A stretch of DNA of 53,652 nt from Hondaea fermentalgiana (Eukaryota; Sar; Bigyra; Thraustochytrida; Thraustochytriidae), in NCBI GenBank assembly GCA_014084085.1, contig NPFB01000038.1, positions 114,063 to 167,714 on the forward strand. The letters run 5' to 3'. Under the pieces are notes generated by a model. The model ran no database searches and had not been told where the DNA came from. It saw nothing but the letters and a program-made list of their open reading frames with translations. The translations under genes and the position numbers were made by a program. Shown here piece by piece: positions 1 to 9,983 of the stretch. Numbering within the stretch: the stretch's first letter is position 1; each line of letters opens with the position of its first letter.

Positions 1-271
1 GACCGAGTTTGAGGAGGAGTGCGCCATGGAGTGGGGCCTCTTCTCTGCCTAAAGTTTGATTTATGATTAAAGAGAATTTGTGATGATGATGATGAGTAGT
101 CGGTGATCGCTCAGGATCGAGAAAAAGCGACAGCGGACACGAATCGATGTCAACGCCAAGAACCACAAGAAGAAAATGAAAAAGATCAAGGACAACGATG
201 GTAGGACCGAGTTTGAGGAAGAGTGTACCATGGAGTGGGGGCTCTTCTCTGCCAAGAGTTTGAAATTATGA
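1..271 (+). repeat. 204-bp-offset direct duplication of a gene 3' end
   Basis: Bases 1-51 and 205-255 are near-identical (a few substitutions), offset by 204 nt, which preserves the reading frame. The first copy stops right after GLFSA; the second has AAG there and stops five codons later. The second copy is preceded by CTCAG at 110-114, which could serve as a splice acceptor, so it may be a second terminal exon. What lies upstream of copy 1 is outside the window. Confidence 0.7.
2..52 (+). CDS. 3' end of an unidentified plus-strand gene (partial)
   Basis: The frame starting at base 2 is open and ends in TAA at 50-52. The last residues are TEFEEECAMEWGLFSA. The 5' part lies outside the window. 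I do not recognise the family. The reason to call it coding is that the same peptide recurs 204 bases (68 codons) downstream in the same frame with mostly conservative changes. That second copy, TEFEEECTMEWGLFSA then KSLKL and TGA at 269-271, is preceded by a lysine-rich stretch beginning near 116. The gene converges on the LRR gene, whose stop is at 335. An alternative is that both copies are remnants of a repeat and not a live gene end. Confidence 0.45.
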   Translation, partial: TEFEEECAMEWGLFSA

Positions 272-334
272 TAAGAATGATGAACATGATGACTTGTTGG
301 TGAAGGCCCGAGAATGTTTTTAGGGATGGGCTTC

Positions 335-2919
335 TTAGAAGAAAAGCAAGGCGAAAGCCAGCGACAAGAATACTTGCGTCGTAGCCAGGGCGGCACGACT
401 CGAGGCCCCAGAAGGCTCTGAGCCATTGCACTCTTCGTACGGCAGAGGTTCACTGGTGGGCGCGGTACTGTATCGAGAAAATGCTATCAGTCAGGTCGTA
501 AGCTCTTCATCTGTGGAAAATGGAGAGACAACTTACATGTCTGTAAGAGCAGTGAGTTCGCTCATTGAGCAAGGGAGCGCAGAGATGGAGTTTCCCGAAA
601 TGTCGCTGGTAAAAAGTAAAATCGACGTCAATACACGAAGTTTTAGCGATTCTGTGACTCTATCGCGCCAACTTACAGGCTTGTGAGGCTCGTCAGGTTT
701 CCAAAGCTCTTAGGGAGGCTGCTGAGCTGATTGTTTCGTAGATTTCTAGTCCGAGGCAAATGAAAGAACTGTGAGTCACTCGCGTTTGCGGGCCTGTTAA
801 CGAAAACAAAAAAGAACTCACAGGTCGTACAAGGTTGTCAGCTGGCCAAAAGCCTCCGGAATCGATGAAAGCTGATTCCCTCCGACATCACTGTATGAAA
901 AAAGAGAGCAGACCTGTCAGTCACGAGGTTTTTTCGAATGGAGAAAAAAATAACAGATTTGCAGCGAACCTACAAGTCGGACAGCCGCGGAAGATCGAAA
1001 ATGGCATCAGGAAGCAAGGTGAACTCATTGGAAGCGAGATTCCTATTTTTGTCATGTTCCCAAAAGAGCACGTCATAATTCGGTGTCAGCAATCTTCCTT
1101 TTTCTCTGACGCTTCGAAGCGGAACAACGAGATGGATGAAATGAGCAACGTACAGAGTTTTGAGCCACGTGAGACTGCTGATTTGGCTCGAGAAGGTGGA
1201 CATCTGATTCGAAGCGAGGTCTCTGGATTGCAACGAAGTCGAAGGAACTTAGGTTAGAAGCGAGCTTCGCATGTGTCAGAAAAGAAAAAGGAAGATATCA
1301 CGTACAGCCACTCCATTCGCGTAAGATTGTAAATACTTTCTGGAAGCGAGGAAAACTGGTTTGAGCGAAGCTCCCTTTGAATTCGACGCGTGTCAGCATC
1401 AATGTCGAGACATCGTACCCAGAGAGCAGACTTACAGTGCGTAGAGGCGCGGCAGGACGCCGATGCTTTCAGGAATGGATAGAATCTCATTCGATCCCAG
1501 GTAGCTGCAACGGCGGTTCATCTTTCGTTAGCCGAAGAGCTATTCTCGAACTGTGCTAGACAAGCTCAACGTACAGGACACCCAGCCTCTCGAGGCCACT
1601 GATACTCTCTGAAACGCCAGTGAGCTGGTTCGAGGCAAGATTGCTGTGTATTTAAAAATTGTTAGCACAATGAAGCATGCGCAGGCAACTGGAGAAAGGA
1701 CTTACAGATCAGTCAAATCCGTAAAGCTGAAAAGGCTTTCTGGAAGCAAGGACAGCTCGTTCGAAGCGAAATCTCTGCAATTATTTCGAGCGCAACCTCG
1801 AGTTAGGTTTCCACAGGGTGACATTCAGCGAGTCGAGCGTGCTCACTTACAGACGATTCAATGCTGTACAGAGACTGAGGCTTTCAGAAACCGAAGACAC
1901 AAGATTTGTCGCGAGGTAGCTAGCACAATAATCAAGTTGTCGTTAGTACACGACGTAAATGGTTCGATCGACCGATGGATCGATATCAACAGCTTGGATG
2001 AGCGGACTTACAGCTGCTTGAGAAAACTGAGGTTGCTGATTTCGTCCGGAACGGAGGTTACTTGATTCGACGCAAGATTCCTGCTCGTCAAGGTTATTTT
2101 ATGTTTCGTCAGCAAGAGCTTGCTCCTTATCTTATGCAGCAAAAACGTACAGGTATGTAAGAGCCGTGAGATCGAGAAGGTTATCGGGAATCGAAGTGAA
2201 TTCGTTCGAGTCAAGCTCTCTTTGCGCAGAAAAAGTTAGATCAAGAGCGGAACACTTGCAGGGATGAGGATACGTACAGTTTTACGAGCTGATTGAGGCT
2301 CGAAAGACCACTTGGCATGGAACTCAGCTTGTTATACCGAAGATCTCTGGTGGCTCGATCGTTGTTAGTTGCTGACGCAAGAATGTGTCGAACGATGCAG
2401 AAAAAAGTAAAACTTACAGCCACCGAAGCGACGTAAGTCGGTTCATGCTGCCAGGAAGTGCCGTGAGCTCGTTGGATGAGAGCCTCCTGTGTTTCTTTTG
2501 TGTGAGCTCTCTCTTTCGCTCTTTCGCTCGCTCGCTCGCGCGCGCGCGCGCTCTCTCTCTCTCTTTTTATTCTGTCTCTTTTGGAGAAAATAACTTACAA
2601 GGTCGTGAGCTTGTTAAGGTTCCCAATAGCTTCGGGGAGCTTTGCAATGGTTCCAGCTTGGAAGGCCCTACGGTCGCACAAAACACATCATCAGCGAGGC
2701 AAATACGCGAGAAGCTAGGGCGCGTCCTGTGGAAACTTACATGTTCTCGAGATTTACGAGTTCTCCGAGCGGGGGTGACAGTCCGTCAAAGCTATCTTCA
2801 TACGCGCATTCGAGTCGCGTAGTCTCGCTCGCGGAGCACGGCGACGGAAAACAGGTGCAGTCGCCCGCCGCCAGCAACGGCGCGCTGACTAGCACGAATG
2901 CAATAGCAGCAAATCGCAT
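335..2919 (-). CDS. Secreted, probably GPI-anchored leucine-rich-repeat protein, 17 exons
   Basis: Spliced model: exon 1 2741-2919; then 2599-2667, 2418-2486, 2278-2346, 2151-2219, 2012-2080, 1851-1919, 1706-1774, 1575-1643, 1436-1504, 1306-1374, 1154-1222, 974-1042, 822-890, 677-745, 537-605; last exon 335-467. It totals 1347 nt, or 448 residues. Residues 1-19 (MRFAAIAFVLVSAPLLAAG) form a signal peptide, followed by a Cys-rich cap (C21, C23, C28, C38). Exons 2-16 are each exactly 69 nt, encode one 23-residue LRR apiece (pattern LxSNxLSSLPESIxxLTxL), and are separated by 58-112 nt phase-2 introns. Donors are GTAAGT (9), GTACGT (5), GTAGGT and GTGAGT. The C-terminus ends in a small-residue stretch (SGASSRAA) and a hydrophobic tail, as in GPI signals. 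This predicts a cell-surface recognition or adhesion protein; the ligand is unknown. The exon structure was read by eye, but every junction keeps frame. Confidence 0.88.
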
Positions 2920-4038
2920 CCTTCAGATCAACTCCGACTGGCCGACTGTCTTGCTTGCTAACTTGGTTGCTCGCTCGCTTGCTTTCTCTCGATGCTTCTC
3001 TTTCCACGACGTGGAGATTACGGTCTGCAGTGCATCGCATGCCGCGATGGGGCGTGTACGCGTACGTTCTCCCCTCGGCCCGCGCGATTCCGTCCCGCGC
3101 CATCGCGCGTGCAACACGCGCGCGAAAGCCAGCTGCGAGACGGAAGTTTTATGCTCGAGATCGGTTTCTTCGTGGGACGCACGTACATTCATTCGTGAAC
3201 TCGGTCGTGTGTTCCAAATCTTTCCTTCGTTGCTTCGTTTGTTCGTTCGTTCGTTCGTTCGTTCGTCCGTTGCCTCATCGAGTCTTGCGCACGCCTTCCG
3301 CGAAGTTCTTGCCCCAACCAGGTTCCCTCGCAGACGACTTCTGCAAAAGTCCCCATCATCCAGCTCTGCTCCCCAGCTCGGCAGCGTGCATTGACTCTGC
3401 AAGCGTGCATGCTCGTACCACCTCTACAACCACCCGCTGGAACGTGCAATTCTTCTCGTCACTTCGCTGCACGACGCGGCACGTCCTTGAAGTACTCGAA
3501 GGCCCCGCGAGCCGAGCGCGACGAGCACGCGAGCAAGGCACAATTCTCGCAGTTGTTGGCTGTTGTTGTTGCTGGTGCGCAAGCGTGCACGTTGTCACAG
3601 AGTACCGCCCCCTTTCCGCGCAGACGCGCGCACGCAAGGGCAGGCAGGGCGCGCACGCTTTGCGTGGATGGACGGGACCGCCCTGGAGACGCTGCTCGAG
3701 CAGAGGCCGCGCGAGAGCGGGAGGTCCCCGGCCGAGGCTAGCCTGGGTGCGGACGTGGATGAGGGCCGAGGGGAAGTCGAGATCGATGCCGCACCCTGGG
3801 AAGGGAGCGATGCGACGAGATATTGCGCAATGCGAGGCGCTGTTCTGGCGCCGCGCGGCGGCGGCGAGATTCGATCTTGGACCCAGCGGGGCAAGGGTGG
3901 ACGGAGCTGGTGCGATAGTCGATCGGTCGGCTTGGATCGTGAGATGATGATTGATCGACACATGTAGTATACCTTGGGCCAAGATTATTGCGCAAACCCT
4001 GAACCCAAGAAGGGCGATCTGCAGAGAGACTTGCCAAG
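2920..4038. other. Divergent intergenic region between LRR and acetyltransferase genes
   Basis: About 1.1 kb without a convincing gene. It should hold the promoters of both flanking divergent genes. A (TTCG)n tract lies at about 3235-3270. Several long overlapping frames exist on both strands, but they are Arg/Ser-rich, mutually overlapping products of GC-rich sequence. A frame beginning with ATG at 3668 (MDGTALETLLEQ) could be a small or upstream exon, but nothing supports it further. Confidence 0.6.
3235..3270. repeat. (TTCG)n microsatellite
   Basis: A run of TTCG units in the divergent intergenic region, with one imperfect unit at the right end. Confidence 0.9.
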
Positions 4039-4833
4039 ATGAAGAACTTCGCCTCGTCGTCGTCGTCGTCCCCGTCGTCGTCGTCGTCCCCGTCGTCGTC
4101 GTCGTCACCGTCGTCGGCGTCGAACGATACGCTGGCGCTGGCGCTGGCGGCCGGCGCGCTCGTCGTGGCGGGCGCCGCGACCGCGTACCTCGCAACGGGC
4201 CGGCGCGAGGACTCGAGAGAAGGTCGCGTGGCGCGCTGGATAAAGGAAACAAGAGCAGCCCGCGCCAAGCCGCACTCTGAGGAAAAGACCAAGATGATCG
4301 CAGGGGAAACCTACAAGTGCTCGGACAAGCAACTGAGTGCAGATCGCGACCTGTCGCATGATGGCTGCGCCCTCTTCAACAGCCTAGCGCTGAGCGAACA
4401 CGCATCGCTGCGGAAGCGCGTGCTCGCGGAGCTCCTCGAAAACGAGCTGGTTCACGTGGAGGCGCCCTTTCACGTTGACTATGGGTACAACCTGCGATGT
4501 GCAAATGGCGTCTACTTTAACTTCAACTGCATCGTTCTCGACAGCGCGCCAATTACCATTGGCGAAAGCACCATGTTTGGCCCTGGGTGCCAGCTGGCAA
4601 CGCCGAATCATCCCTTGTCTGCACGAGAGCGTCACTCGGAGCCTTTTCCGGAGATCGGCAAACGAATCTCCATCGGCAAGCATTGCTGGTTTGGCGCTGG
4701 CGTCATCGTCTGCCCCGGGGTCACCATTGGCGACGAATGCGTTCTCGCTGCCGGCAGCGTAGTCGTCAAAGATATTCCTTCGCGAAGCCTCGCGGCTGGT
4801 TGCCCAGCCAAGGTCATTCGTAGCGATCTCTGA
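4039..4833 (+). CDS. Membrane-anchored maltose/galactoside O-acetyltransferase-like protein
   Basis: 264 residues. The C-terminal ~180 residues match the NodL/LacA/Maa family of acetyl-CoA-dependent sugar O-acetyltransferases. The start of the Maltose_ac domain is seen at about residue 86 (MIAGETYKCSDKQLSADR). It is followed by a left-handed beta-helix of hexapeptide repeats, with ITIGEST, ISIGKHCWFGAGVIVCPG and VTIGDECVLAAGSVV. TPNHPLS carries the expected catalytic His. Family members are usually soluble and about 185-200 residues long. Here an extra N-terminus holds a Ser/Pro repeat encoded by TCG/CCG triplets (about 5-27) and a hydrophobic Ala/Leu segment (about 32-52), which looks like a signal anchor. 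The cellular compartment and acceptor sugar cannot be told. The start ATG is preceded by CCAAG, and no intron is needed. Confidence 0.9.
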   Translation: MKNFASSSSSSPSSSSSPSSSSSPSSASNDTLALALAAGALVVAGAATAYLATGRREDSREGRVARWIKETRAARAKPHSEEKTKMIAGETYKCSDKQLSADRDLSHDGCALFNSLALSEHASLRKRVLAELLENELVHVEAPFHVDYGYNLRCANGVYFNFNCIVLDSAPITIGESTMFGPGCQLATPNHPLSARERHSEPFPEIGKRISIGKHCWFGAGVIVCPGVTIGDECVLAAGSVVVKDIPSRSLAAGCPAKVIRSDL

Positions 4834-5055
4834 GTGAGTCGTGCTCCAAAAGAGTTTTTGCGCAGATCGTCGCTGCACGGACGTGTTCGCAGGGCATGAG
4901 GTGGCCTCGGTCTGTTTTCTCTGTTTGCTTTTCGAAATTTAAAAAGGAGGACGAAGCAGCCTGCCTGAAGACAACACCTACAAAAATAATAATATGAATA
5001 TCATCCAGGAAGGTATACAGAATCTAAAGCGCCGGCTTGACCCCACAAGGCATGA

Positions 5056-6441
5056 TCAAAAGTCGGGCGTGTCCGTGCGCTTGACCTTGCGGTCACCGTC
5101 CCGCTCAATATCAAATCGAGAAACATTAGGAAGGCCACGCGGAGAGGGCCTCGAGGCAAACGGCGTGATTCTACCCTTGAGATTAGCATCCTTGGCAGGA
5201 CGAAAGGAGCCATGAAGATTGTCGTTGTCCATGTCAAGGAGGACCTTGTCAAAGAAGCGATCGTCATCTGCCGAGAGCTGCTGACAAAGCATGCCAATGA
5301 CGAGAATAAGCTCGACCACAGAAATAGCAATCACTGCAACAGCAACATGCTGTGACTGCTGATTGATGTACATGAATTGCTGAAACTGAAAGGCACGCGC
5401 AAAGCCGCCAAAGCCGCAACCATAGCCCTTGGGTTCCGACGCTGTCACGTTGTCATCTTCGGGTTCGCCGTTGAAACCCACAATGCGCGCGCGAGATGCT
5501 TTGACAAAAGCGTTAAGTGGCGTGTTGGTCTGCGGAATCTTTTGCGTTGGACTAATGCTCACAATCGCGTCCGACAAAATGGAACAGATTCTTGTCGAGC
5601 CCTCGAGATGAGCGTAAAACTCTGCGTAAAGGTCTGCCTGAGGATAGCATGTGCACAGTACGTCGGAAGCAGAAGCGGCGTCCCCAGTGAGCCCGCAGGA
5701 CTCTGGCGGCTGACCATTCTCGTCGCATACAGGAACAGTATCGTGCGCGCTCCATCCCGGTTCATCGCAGCACAAATTGTACATGGCAAGCTGCAAGGTT
5801 GTAACTTCCGCCTCAACGGGCCCAAGCGTCGTTCCGTCGTTTCCTTCGGCGCTACCCAGCACCGTGTTGAGCAGCATCACGTACATGGAGGCAAAGGCGA
5901 TTTGTACGAGGAACAAGGCCGCCAGAAGGCCCATGATCACGCGAAAGGTGCCGCGCGAGGTCGAGCCACAGTACTCGTGACATAAGCGATGCGACATTTT
6001 GCAGCTGACTCTGTCGAGCATATCGTCGAGCGTCTCATCGTGATGCGTATTTTGGGACGTTGCGTAGACAGCAACAAACGTGAGCACGATGCAGGCAATA
6101 CCAGCGACGAGCGGACCCCAGGCAAAGAATTGAAACATGGCCTCGTACGACATGTCCATCGTCCCTAGGAAAGTCACAGTGAATTCAACAAAGTTCTTCT
6201 CCACCACGTTGAGGTACACGCTCAACGTGATGAGCCCAATGCCGCAAAGCACGTGGCCCACGAGGAAAGCGCGCATGACGGGACCATCGCGCACGAGGTC
6301 CTCCTTTACCTTTTCACGTAAACGCCCCATCCTCGGCGTGTCGAGCTTGCCCAGGCGCAACGAGTTCATGCGCGAATTTCGGGCGTCCACCACGCCTCCA
6401 GGTACATTTAGGGCCGTCGTTCGCCGGCCGTGTTCTGTCAT
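5056..6441 (-). CDS. Tetraspanin-like four-pass membrane protein
   Basis: 461 residues in one exon. Four hydrophobic segments lie near 56-80, 103-127, 167-192 and 366-387, with a short first loop and a very long (~170 residue) second loop, which is the tetraspanin layout. The large loop begins with a CC pair at 224-225 (NLCCDEPGW) and contains further cysteines (C239, C249, C263, C265, C286, C342). Canonical tetraspanins have CCG here; this protein has CCDE, and its loop is roughly twice the usual length. An N-terminal cytosolic region (~55 residues) and a basic/acidic C-tail (~70 residues) are also longer than typical. It presumably organises membrane microdomains. It could be a member of a wider four-TM family and not a strict tetraspanin. 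Confidence 0.75.
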   Translation of the reverse strand: MTEHGRRTTALNVPGGVVDARNSRMNSLRLGKLDTPRMGRLREKVKEDLVRDGPVMRAFLVGHVLCGIGLITLSVYLNVVEKNFVEFTVTFLGTMDMSYEAMFQFFAWGPLVAGIACIVLTFVAVYATSQNTHHDETLDDMLDRVSCKMSHRLCHEYCGSTSRGTFRVIMGLLAALFLVQIAFASMYVMLLNTVLGSAEGNDGTTLGPVEAEVTTLQLAMYNLCCDEPGWSAHDTVPVCDENGQPPESCGLTGDAASASDVLCTCYPQADLYAEFYAHLEGSTRICSILSDAIVSISPTQKIPQTNTPLNAFVKASRARIVGFNGEPEDDNVTASEPKGYGCGFGGFARAFQFQQFMYINQQSQHVAVAVIAISVVELILVIGMLCQQLSADDDRFFDKVLLDMDNDNLHGSFRPAKDANLKGRITPFASRPSPRGLPNVSRFDIERDGDRKVKRTDTPDF

Positions 6442-7747
6442 CCTCCCTCCCCTCCCCTTTCGGGTCGTCGTCGCGCTGCGATGCCCCGATCAGCTGCGAG
6501 GTCTCTCGTCGCCCCGCGACCTCTCCTCGCTCCGCCCTCCGCGCCCAGTTGCAGGTCCTCGCGCTTGCGCCAGGGCTGCTCGCCAAGGTCCCGCCGCAGA
6601 GGTTGCAGTTCTGCCGCGCCCTTGCTTGCGCCAACCCTGCTCGTATACCCTCTCTCTCTCTCTCTCTCTCTGTTAGGCTCCTTACGCGCCCTGTCCCTCC
6701 AAGTTGTTCTGCATTGCCCTGTGCCCTGCTCTGCCCTGCTCTGGCGCGGCTAGCTGCAGATTGCGCGCGGGCACGTCATCTGTACTGCAATCGTCCCATG
6801 GCTCCTCTGCGCATGGACAGCGCCACAGATCCCCGCGCGCGACCGCGCCTCGCGCTGCCGCCGCCGCTGCCTGCGGCTTTCGAGCGAGCTTTCGAGCGGG
6901 CGAGGAGCGCACGCGCGCGAGGAGGGAGGGAGGCCGACGCGGCTGGGTGCGGCTTGCGATCTCCACGCACCTTTAGGGTCTCGCGCGGTAGGTACCGTAC
7001 CTTGCCGGCCGTGCAGGCATGCAAGCGGCGACTGCGGGAGTCCACTCAGCTACTGTGGGTAGAGGGAAGGGGGGCAAAGTGAAGAGTCCAGGAAGGGGAA
7101 GTGACCCAGCTCGCGCTGCGATCTGCGATCTGGCTGTTGCTGGCAATCGCTGCATGTAGCCTAGCTCCCGTTGCTGCTGCTGCGGCGGACGTGGCTGATG
7201 AGGATCGAAACGCGCGAGGTCCAGGGTCAGCGACACCTAAGCGAGCGGGCAAGCTCGTGGCGAGGGCAAGCGGCCCGGGGTAAGCGTAAGGACCGAGGGG
7301 AAGCTCCGGAGGGACACTTCCAGGGCTCGCGGCAACTCACTGTCAAGCGCCAACGCGCGCGCGAGGCGGCCATTGGCTGGCACTATGGAAAGCAGTGGAA
7401 GACACGGATCCAGAATGCGGCGGGGGTTTGAATCGTCCCACAGGATTGGGCGGTCATCGAGTAGTCTGATCTTGCTGTAGATGAGTTGAACTCGTTGCGG
7501 ATTGCATTTTTGCATTGTGGCTCGCTGTCGCTGGTAGAGCATTGCGTGAATCCGGACATGTTATAGTCTGGAGTTTGAAAGACTAGTGGGATGCTTGCTG
7601 GCTGCAGCTGAAGCAAAATGGAGAGACACAGCAGAAGTGCTGCGAGAGGTGGGTGAAAAGCACGAAGACCCGACCTAGATGAAGCAAGCGCTTTCGCACT
7701 TTCATCTGGCTGGCTGTTAGCAAGACACTCAGCCCTCTTTTGCCAGA
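6442..7747. other. Intergenic region: tetraspanin promoter side and 3' flank of RCC1-like gene
   Basis: About 1.3 kb. The 6442-7080 part is GC-rich and contains a (TC)n run at about 6650-6671, plausibly 5' UTR/promoter of the tetraspanin-like gene. The 7080-7747 part lies downstream of the RCC1-like stop codon. Frames here are low-complexity and overlap on both strands; I see no gene. Confidence 0.6.
6650..6671. repeat. (TC)n microsatellite
   Basis: An uninterrupted run of CT dinucleotides about 210 bp upstream of the tetraspanin-like start codon. Confidence 0.9.
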
Positions 7748-9983
7748 CTAGTCGCTGCCGAAAGCAAACTTGCGGGAGGGAAGTCGCTCTTCGGGAATTA
7801 CCATGTTACGACGGCTACGCTTGCGCCGCAGACTTATGAAACCAGCAATAGCGGCAGCGAGCGTAACGAGTGCGCCCAGAATCACAGTCACGCCGATTAC
7901 TGCGCCTTTGGGTGCGCCCGAGAACGTCTCGCCTGCGGGTGTACGAGCTGAAAAGGGAGACCTTGTGGGAGATCCCTGCACCAATTCAGATGGTGGCTGT
8001 GTGCTTGTAGTGACCACAGACGGAGCTGAGGTCGGCATCGCGCTCGTCAAATGTAGAGAAGGTGAGCTCGTCGGTACGCTGGGACTTGCACTTCCTGACC
8101 CAAGGTTGTGAGGTGCAGGACTCATCGTTGCTTCATGCTCGGGACTTGTCGTAGGAGCAGAGGAAGTTATGTTCGAGATTGGCATTGATAGCGTTGGGTC
8201 TCGCGTCGGTAGTAAAGTTGGTGTCTGCGTCAAAAGCCCGGCTGAGGACTGCTGAGAGGGAGATTGCGTCGCAACAAATGTAAACGCTGCGCTTGGCGCG
8301 GGCGAGGATGAAGGTATAATCATTGTGGGCATTGCAGTCGCAATTGACGTTGAAGGCGAGTCGGTGAGCAAATTTGACGTGGTCGGCATCGAGGATGAAT
8401 TGTCAATTGTCGCATCGACCGGCACGTCTTCTCCATGCTCCGTTATGGATTCTGGTCCACGCGTTGGACTCTGTGTGGTTGGCGCTAAAGAACTTATCGC
8501 TTCAGACGATGCGTCACTGGGTATGTCGCTAGCATCTGAGGGAGCTGCGGAAGGTGCGCAAGCTTTAGCGACAATCCAAAAATCCACGCCACCAACAACG
8601 TCTATGATGTGTCCCTCCGCAAGATGCGAAGCCACTGCGCTTGCGTCACCGCCAAAATTCCCGTCGCCCCAAGCAACGAGCGTACCTTTTTCGTCAGCGA
8701 GTTTTGCCACAAAAGAATAATCATTGGCCCAGACAGCAGCAACCCCTCCGGCGGACGCGACCTGTTCAGCCACGGCGCTGTGATCGCCGCCTCTTGCGGC
8801 GTTACCCCAGGTAACAAGAGTCCGGTCAGCTTTGATGGCCGCAAACGCATCACCGCCACTAACGATAATCTCGATGACATCAGAACTTAGCTGAGACGTG
8901 AGCGTCGAACTTTCTGGAGAGGCAATACCATACGACGAGACCGAGCCATTCACATGCAGCACGGCAAAAGCAGTGCGTCCGGCGGCAACGTGCTCGACGT
9001 CGGACACCAGCAATGAATCGATCGCGCCCATGGTGATTAGCTCATTCTCCGTCGTCACGAAAATAAAGGTGTTCCTTGTGGCGTAAACGGCCTTAAAGGA
9101 TGAGCCTAGGTTTAGCTTTGTGGGGCCCGAAAGGGACTCTAAACCACCCCATATGACTACAGTTCCATTTGCTTTGATAGCTGCAAAGGCTGTCTCAGTA
9201 TGAGCCACATCAATCACATTGCTTTCGAGCTGGCGCCCAAGGTCTTCGCTCGGAAGAATTCCCCCAAAGTACGGGTTACCCCAGACAAAGACTTGACCCG
9301 TCTCTGAAAGCGCTGCAAACGCATTGGCATGCGCCACGAGTTTGCGCAGACCCATGTCTTTACGTGCAAAGGTCTCCTTCATTGCCGCGCAGTCACCTCC
9401 GGCGAATCGATTTCCCCAGCAGACCAGCGTCCCATTTGCAAAGAGGGCTGCGCGGGCCTGGCGCCCACCAAAGATTTTACTCACGTTTTGCAAATTCTGT
9501 AAGCCACCCACATCGCCCCCATATGGACCGTAACCCCAGTGTAGTGCGCTACCGTCGGTTCGTAAAGCACCAAAGGTAAAGTCTCCGGCAACAAGTTCCT
9601 TCACGTCGAAAAGGTCATCGGCAAGAACGCCTACATCTCCGCCTAGTAACGTCGCGCCGCTCGTCTTGACAACCCCATCTTGTCTCAAAAAGGCGCACGC
9701 CGTGCTTGCGCAGCTTATCTGCGCTAACGAGCCACATGGGAACTCACCAGCGATGGCAGAAATATTGGCCCCCATAAGAGGGTTTCTGCATATTTTACGC
9801 CACAACCCGCCACAACCTCGACAAATCAGTAAACTAGAGTTTTCTTCTGGTCATCAAAGGTGACCTGAACCCCCATTCCCAGACTTACCCCCATGCAACA
9901 AGTCCTTGCTCGCGCGTCGTTGCGCCACACGCTGCGGTCGCCGCCGCGCAGAGGACCACAAGCATGGACGTTCTCCTCCTCAT
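7748..9983 (-). CDS. Type I membrane protein with RCC1-like repeat ectodomain
   Basis: Two exons, 9889-9983 and 7748-9785. The donor is GTAAGT just below 9889 and the acceptor is TGCAG just above 9785 (phase 2). The spliced length is 710 residues. Exon 1 encodes a signal peptide (MRRRTSMLVVLCAAATAACG). The junction restores a full repeat unit, LVAWG joined to NPLMGAN, which strongly supports the intron. About ten repeats follow with a core of LVxWGxxxxGGD spaced 40-50 residues apart, as in RCC1-type beta-propellers. A Ser/Thr/Pro-rich stalk of about 200 residues comes next, then a transmembrane helix near 659-684 (GAVIGVTVILGALVTLAAAI) and a short basic tail. RCC1 propellers are classically intracellular; this one is predicted to be displayed outside the cell on a mucin-like stalk. 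Its ligand is unknown. Confidence 0.85.

Noticed and set aside
2642..3947. Long overlapping frames on both strands in the LRR/acetyltransferase intergenic region (up to 330 codons)
   Set aside because: Arg/Ser/Ala-rich, mutually overlapping, with simple-repeat content and no domain; typical of GC-rich non-coding DNA.
6137..7082. Plus-strand frames with runs of SLSLSL upstream of and overlapping the tetraspanin-like gene
   Set aside because: They translate the (TC)n tract or the antisense of the tetraspanin gene; no plausible start or domain.
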